DNA from: Piromyces finnis
Taxonomy: Eukaryota; Neocallimastigomycota; Neocallimastigomycetes; Neocallimastigales; Neocallimastigaceae
Reading direction: 5' to 3'
NCBI GenBank assembly: GCA_002104945.1
Contig: MCFH01000001.1
Span: 2,561,576 to 2,625,575, forward strand
Length of the DNA: 64,000 bases
Shown: in pieces, positions 57,681 through 64,000 of the stretch
Layout of the letters: each line of letters starts with the position of its first letter
How positions within the stretch are numbered: position 1 is the stretch's first letter
Position numbers and translations under genes: made by a program
The notes under the pieces: model-generated
Database searches by the model: none
Told to the model about the DNA's origin: nothing
Seen by the model: the letters and a program-made list of their open reading frames with translations, nothing else

Positions 57681-58689
57681 TTTGTAATTGTTTTTTAAAA
57701 AATTATTATAAATATTGTATTGTTAAAGAGTAAATCTTTCATTATATAAATCTATTGAGAAAATTTTGTTATATATATTTCTTTATTTTAATTAAGAAAC
57801 ATAAATATATATTAAAAAATTTTTTTTATTATTATTATTTAATTTTATTAATACAAATAAAAAATAATCTTAGTATTAACATAAGGCTGCAATTATGTTA
57901 ATACAAATAAAAAATAAATTGTTAATTAAGATGTTGATATTTATATTTGTTAATTTAATGGCTATGTAAAGTTTGATATAAAACTTTATCTTATATTTAA
58001 TTTTATTTTAAAATTTGAATTTGGTGGGTCGATTAATTAATAAATAATATTTTATAATAAAATGATTTTTATTGTTAATATATTATAAAAAAAAAAACAT
58101 TTTATGTAATATTTTGTTTTATATAATATTAAATTCTTTTTTTTTTTTTTTAACAAACTCAAAATCATTTAAAAAGAATTACTTTTTGATATATTTAAAT
58201 TAAGGTATTTATTGGGATCAATTTAATATATACTACTAATTTGTATCCATTCTTGAATCTATTGGAAATTTATTTGATAAAATTAACTGTATATACTTTA
58301 AATCTCATAATAAAATAAAAATAAATAACTTTACTTAATATTAATAATATTATTAAAAACATTAAAGAAATATAAATATAGTTCATAATTTAAAAAAAAA
58401 AAAAACTTAACTTATATTTAAATTTTTTTTTTTAATTAGTATTTAAAATTTTTTAAATTTAAAAAATATAGTTTATATAAAGAAGAAAAATCTTTTTTTT
58501 TTTTTAATAAGAAAGTTTATTTTTTTTTTTCATTTAAAATTTATAATATATAATAAATATAGTAATAAAATAATCTTATATATATTATAGAAATTTTGAT
58601 TTTTTTTTTTACTCTTTTTGCCATTAGATATTCAATTATTAAATCTTAGATAAAAAAAAATTTTTGTGTTAATAAAGATAAAAAAAATC
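57681..58689. promoter_or_regulatory. Shared 1-kb region between divergent CotH genes
   Basis: AT-rich sequence with T runs lies between the start codons of the two divergent CotH genes and must hold both promoters. An imperfect direct repeat (TTAATACAAATAAAAAATAA, near 57848 and 57898) is visible. No specific factor site can be named. Confidence 0.45.
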
Positions 58690-61600
58690 ATGAAGTTATT
58701 ACAACAGTTTAATATTATATTTTTCATTAACTGTAGTCTATATTTAATAGGAGTGTATACAAGTATGTAATAAAAAATAAAAACAGGATTTATTGGGAAA
58801 AAAAATTGATTATTTTATTTTATTCACACTATTCATACTATTTATCTATTATATATATATATAAATTTTCATTTATTGAATATTTAATTAAATTATTAGA
58901 GGTTTATCAATTTAATGTAGTAGCACCAGTTGAGAGAAATACAACAGCCATAGGGTTAAATATAAATAATAATATTATTAATTTAGATGATACGGATTAT
59001 CCAATTTGGAAAGGGGAACTTGATATAAATGAAAGGACGCCATATCATTACTTATCTTATTCTGTATATAACAACAATGAAATAATAGAGGAAGAAAATT
59101 TTAATAGATCAATTCAACCATTAACTAAAAATTCTAATAAACTATTAAATGATTTTTTTGGAAGAATAAATACTTTATTTCAACATCCAAAACTATACGA
59201 TAAACGTAATAAATATTTCAGTAATGAATTTAACAATGAAAAAAAAAAATTCTCGGAATTATTTAGTGATCGATATATATCTACCATTTATTTTACCGGT
59301 CATTTTTCAAAATTTAAAAAATTAGAAAAGGCACATTACATGGATGAAACTATTCCTTCCTTAAATATTAATGCCACCATCATTACCCCCTATACTGTAA
59401 AAAAATATAATAATTTATTGTTGGAGATTAACCTTTATGCCGAAAATATAAATACAGATATATATACTTCATACTATTTTAGTAAATATAAAATTCATGA
59501 TCATATCAACTCAAATAAAAGCTCTTATTTTCTTACATTTAAGGATTATAGTTCTATTGAATCCTTATCCTCTTTTGACCTTAATGACTCTAATATCTAT
59601 AATAAAACGAGTATTCAACTTTTATCTTCATCTACAGACCGTCTTTTGATCCGTACTAAAATGTATACGGATATGTGTAATATAATTGGTATCCCATCGG
59701 TTGATGTAGGTTATACACGTATTTATTTCAATGATATTCCAATTGGATTTTATTTAATAAAAGAAAATCCAAATATACAATATTTTGAACAAAATTATAA
59801 TACTTTAAGGGAATATAGTCAAATAGACGGTCATTATTCTCCAATGGATTATGTTGGCGATTTTAATTTGACATCATCAGATCCAAAATTATTAAATAAT
59901 AAAACTACAGATAATTATTCAAGTTTTTGGTATCAAGGAAAAAAAGATCAAGATATTTTTCATTCAAAAGAAGATATTGCTTCTCTTTTTAAAAATTTTC
60001 AACCACCCACTTCTTTAGACGATATTAAAAAGAATTTTGCTGTTGATCCTTTTTTAAAAAATATGGCACTTGATTATATTGTTAATAATCAGCATGGATA
60101 TTTATATAATGGCACTAATTATTTTTTATACTACGAAAATGTAAATACTTTTTTTTTTTTTTTTTAACATTTTAAATATTATAATTTTTTTATAAGTTCA
60201 ATTTATTATTTTCATTGCATTATCTAATATTTATTAACTTTTTTTTAATGCTTAATATAACCAAATTTCTTCATATATATTATATTTAAAAACGAAAATA
60301 TAAAAAAAAAAATTTAAGAATAATAATAAATGGAATTTTCATGAAGGATATTATACTTCACCATTTAATAATTGGAGTAAAAATTTCACTTTAATTGATT
60401 ATAAATCATATCGTTTTATGGGAAAGGGAGAAATTGATATTGAAAGACCAACATTTGATTATTTAATGTCATTCCCAAATTTACAAAATCTTTTTGAAAA
60501 TTATTTGAAAAATATTTCATTAGAACTTTTTGGAACTGTAAATTATTTCAAAAGAATGGCTAGTATTTTCAATATGATAAATGATGATTTAAAATGGGAT
60601 ATTTTACTTCATCCTGTATATAATAATACTGTACTCACTGAAAATGAAAATAGAATGTTCAAATTTTTAAAAATTAAAAATGATTATGAATATTTAATGA
60701 GATTTATATCCAGTAGAAAGGAACGTATAATAGATTATTATGGATTTTCTATTCCTTTCAATATCTACTCTTTATTTACTACTGCATTTTTAATTTCATT
60801 AGTAGTAATATTACTTCACCTTCTTTATGCCGTGCTCATTAATCCTTTTGTATGGAATATCTCAGACAAAAATACACGAGTTTTACCCCATACTTTTCTC
60901 AAACTTTGGGCACTTGCTATAGTTTTGTTAATTATTTTGGTTACATCAATTTATTTCTTGATTAGATATAATTTAACTGATAATTTTATTAAAAATATAC
61001 ATAGAAAAATTCATAATTACATTGTTAGTTACTATGGTACTTACAATCAGACCTACATTAAATTAACTATTATATTATGGTTAATTCTTAACAGAGAAAG
61101 TTTTCTTATTTTCTTAGGGGCTCCATTTGTTCCTTGGCCGTCGTTTAATAAAAAGAAATTAATTAATATTGAAAGTGATAGTAATAACTCTTTTTATTTC
61201 AATAACTTATATGAAGAACAAACCGAAAATAATTACACTACTACTAAAACATTGAGTAACAATTATTCAAGTACCACATTTATCAATAGTAATATTGATT
61301 ATGAATTAAGTGAAACAAATTCATATAGTTTTGATGTAAATCATAATAAAAATATAAATAATTTTAGTCATTCTGATCCTGATTCGTGTATTTCTGATAT
61401 GGGGGACGTGTCTATAATAACTGAGTCTGTAAATGAGAAACTTAGTAGTCACAATTATAGAGAAAGCATCATATCAAAAGAAGAACTCTTTCACTCAAAA
61501 TATAATCCTTCGTATACGGATGAACAATCAAAAATAATTTCTATGTATCAAAATATTAAGCATGGTTTTTTAATTGTTTGTCATAATAGTTCTGATGTAT

Positions 61601-62988
61601 TACCAGCAACCCTGGAATGTTTATTGAAAGTAACTACTCCAATGTGCATATTTATAGCAGAAAATGGTTCCAATCCCGAAGAAAAACAAAAAATGAAAGA
61701 AATAATAGATGAATTTAGCATCAAGTTTCGCTTAACTCACCCTAGCTATCAAGGATTAAATATTATTTATGCTAATTTAAATGAAGGCTCTAAAACCTTG
61801 GCTCAGTTTTGTTTACTAAATAATTTATTTTGGTTCGGTATAAATATTAAATATATATCTGTTATTGATGATGATGTACTAATTCCGGAAAATTGGGTGG
61901 AAGAAGAAATTCTGAGCTACTTTAATGATCCTAAAGTAAAGGCATTAGCTTATCCTATTACTGCAAGTAATCGTCGTGAAGGTATTGTACCTGCTTTTCA
62001 AAATTTTGAATATATTCTTTCAATGTATAGTAAAAAAATTCATAGAGATATTGGTACAGTTGTATTTCCAAGTGGAGCAATGGGTACATGGAGCATTCCA
62101 TTTTTATTAGAATGTCTTTATCTTCATGATACAGTATTTCGTGGAGATGATTTACAACTTGGACTTCGACTTCATACTATGTACGGAAAACCTCGTTTTT
62201 GTGATCCTAATAATATTCATGATGGTAATTATAAAATTGAAATGGCTCATGTTACTGTAGATACTTTTGTACCGGGATGTTATATACATTTAAAGGAGTA
62301 TCTTCCTAACTTTTTAGGAAAGTATCTAAAAGATTGCGCATGCGGTCAATATTCCCTATCACGTCAACGTATTGTGTATTGGGAACCTGCTCGTCATCGT
62401 TTTCTTTTAAAATTTTTAGACTGTATCTTCCATAAGTGTAAATTAAATCATCGAGCTACTCTTACAGCTAAATTGTTTTGTATTGACTTTGTTGTTACTG
62501 TTTTTAATGATTATCTTTTTATTGTATTATTGGTATATATGTTTTTAATGAAATCCTTTTTGCCTGCTTTAATGATTATATGTATTTGTTTTGCTCTCGC
62601 CTATCTTAGTTTAGATATTTTCAATATAGTTATTGCCAGAGGAAAACCAGAAATTAAGCTACCATTTGAAGTTTGTGTCATTTTCCCTATTTGCTATCAA
62701 TTTGTTTCTACTCTTTTCTATAGAATTTCTACCATTATCTACACTTTATCCTATTATGTTCCTTTTGTAAGAAATAACGTTAAAATTAACAAGAGAGCCC
62801 TTAAAAAAGATATTAGTAATATGACTATGAATGATATTTTTACTGAGACCGATTCTGAAAAAGCTATTGCTTACGTATCTGATGTATCTATCTATTTAAA
62901 TAATAGAAAGAGATCAAAACGTAAAATAATAGATGAAAAGATGTATTTATTTAAGAATAAGTTTACAAAGGAAACAAAAAATATATAG
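58690..62988 (+). CDS. CotH domain fused to a membrane GT2 polysaccharide synthase, three exons
   Basis: Exon 1 is 58690-58762 (MKLLQQFNIIFFINCSLYLI, a signal peptide), donor GTATGT. Exon 2 is 58900-60140 after TTATTAG, donor GTAAAT. Exon 3 is 60319-62988 after TTTAAG. All phases match, giving 1,327 residues. Residues about 30-560 form a CotH domain (FSDRYISTIYFTG, YTRIYFNDIPIGFYLI, NGTNYFLYY), but the acidic metal-site residues seem lost: VDN becomes QHG, and no DFD follows. Membrane segments lie near 585-612, 633-655 and 685-710. A GT2 domain (about 840-1130) has CHNS at 859, IDDDV with DDD 955-957, GDDLQLGLRL with DD at 1048-1049, and Q1115...RQRIVYW. C-terminal helices lie near 1157-1185, 1187-1208 and 1219-1247. 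This is the layout of hyaluronan/chitin-synthase-like processive enzymes with the CotH part outside the cell. The sugar and product are unknown. Confidence 0.85.
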
Positions 62989-63900
62989 AATTAATAAAAA
63001 AAAAATATTTAAAAAAAAATACTTTGAATGTTAAAAGAATAAAAATTCACTAATAAAAATTTTAGCTATTAAAATATTTCATTGTTATAATTATGATAAA
63101 AAAACAGTACATTGCTTTAAATTTAGAAAGTAATCAATGAAAATAAAAAATAAAAAATAAAAAAAAGTATTAATACTCTATGAAATATTCACAATATATA
63201 TATAATATATTAATATTTTTATAGATATTTATAATATTCATTTATATTTATATTATAAAAACATTATAAGCATAGTACCTAAGCCCTATTAATATTACAT
63301 TATTTTGTAATTGTAATAATAAGTTCTTATCAATTACGAAAAAAATAAGTAAATAATAAAAAAAAAGTGATAAACATAAAAATACTATAAATGCATTATA
63401 CTTATAATATATATCAAATAGTAGTTTATAATTTAAAAATAAAGATATATTAATATTTGAATATATTAATTAGCATAATTATTTCTTGAATAAATAATAT
63501 TCATAAATTCTTATATTTATATATATAGAATTAAGCATTTACATTATAAATATTATAACATGTAGTTTAAATAAATTAATGAAAAAAAGACTAAATCATA
63601 TCATTTATAATTGATTAATATTTTTTATTTAGTACATCTTTTATTTCATAAAAATTAGGTAAATGATTTTAGGAAAACCAGTTTTGAATAAAAAACTAAT
63701 ATTCCAATGTAACTACTACACTTTTTATTAATAATAATAATAATCTTAAAACAAGATTTAGGGTGATTATTATTTAAAAGAATTTCTTAATCCTTTGATT
63801 TTTTATTATTATTATTTATATTTATGTATTTAATATTTCATAATTAAGTCTTTTATATGCAATAGATTAATATTCAATAAATTTATAAATAGAATAATAA
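62989..63900. other. AT-rich 3' flank, no gene seen
   Basis: Sequence after the CotH-GT2 stop codon is featureless and AT-rich, with no repeat array or frame of note. Confidence 0.5.
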
Positions 63901-64000
63901 ATAAAACAACATTAGAAAATGATGATTTTAAATTTTTTTGTATTTCAAAACTTAAAGATGCTGATATATTTTCTACTTATTATGGTCACCGAAAAAACTA
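63901..64000 (+). other. Possible start of a coding exon at the right edge
   Basis: A + frame from 63901 is open to the edge and reads protein-like residues (TTLENDDFKFFCISKLKDAD, then IFSTYYGHRKN). It has no ATG, so it would be an internal exon or a relic. Too short to assign. Confidence 0.2.

Noticed and set aside
58806-58899. Upstream extension of CotH-GT2 exon 2 from a TTG codon
   Set aside because: It lacks an ATG. The signal-peptide exon at 58690-58762 splices in frame to 58900, so 58806-58899 is intronic.

Overview
The window looks like nuclear DNA of an anaerobic gut fungus (Neocallimastigomycota). The evidence is extreme A+T richness, long homopolymers and pentanucleotide arrays between genes, GT-AG introns of roughly 100-360 bases, asparagine runs in proteins, CBM18 and CotH proteins, and above all a secreted esterase carrying a fungal (CBM10-type) dockerin, the tag that docks enzymes onto the fungal cellulosome. 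The genus cannot be fixed from what is visible.

Layout, left to right. 1-9754 (+): the 3' part of a giant gene with von Willebrand A-type folds, running off the left edge. 10791-14678 (+): a sacsin/NOV-like GHKL ATPase ending in a DUF3883-like nuclease-fold domain. 15592-16098 (-): a small cysteine-containing membrane protein. 17615-19349 (-): a two-exon protein with seven hydrophobic segments. 19350-26914: a gene desert with simple repeats and faint signs of mobile-element debris. 26915-28399 (+): a dockerin-tagged CE1 feruloyl-esterase-like enzyme with markedly richer codon use. 28957-33443 (+): an APE-type LINE with upstream repeats, ORF1, and an overlapping endonuclease/reverse transcriptase ORF2 in the -1 frame. 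34694-35708 (-): an Asn-rich PPxY protein whose N-terminal exons are separated from the Asn-rich frame by two in-frame TAA codons. 36446-36740: 59 perfect copies of TAAAA. 40295-42322 (+): CotH plus four CBM18 modules. 44651-45130 and 46501-49423 (-): two decayed leucine-rich-repeat genes, the second an LRR-CBM18 chimera with about one LRR per exon. 51417-53051 (+): a four-exon ceramide synthase. 55728-57680 (-) and 58690-62988 (+): a divergent pair of CotH proteins, the second fused to a membrane GT2 polysaccharide synthase.

Themes. The right half is dominated by cell-surface and wall biology: three CotH proteins, CBM18 chitin-binding modules, an LRR-CBM18 relic, ceramide synthesis and a GT2 synthase. 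The esterase is the only clear plant-biomass enzyme. The strongest candidate for something undescribed is the three-exon CotH-GT2 fusion. It has a signal peptide, an apparently metal-site-deficient CotH domain predicted to lie outside, three membrane segments and a cytosolic GT2 domain, and it sits head-to-head with a second CotH gene. The GHKL-DUF3883 gene and the giant VWA gene are further large proteins of unknown role. Splice sites were chosen by eye from GT-AG signals, phase and protein continuity; no homology search was possible.
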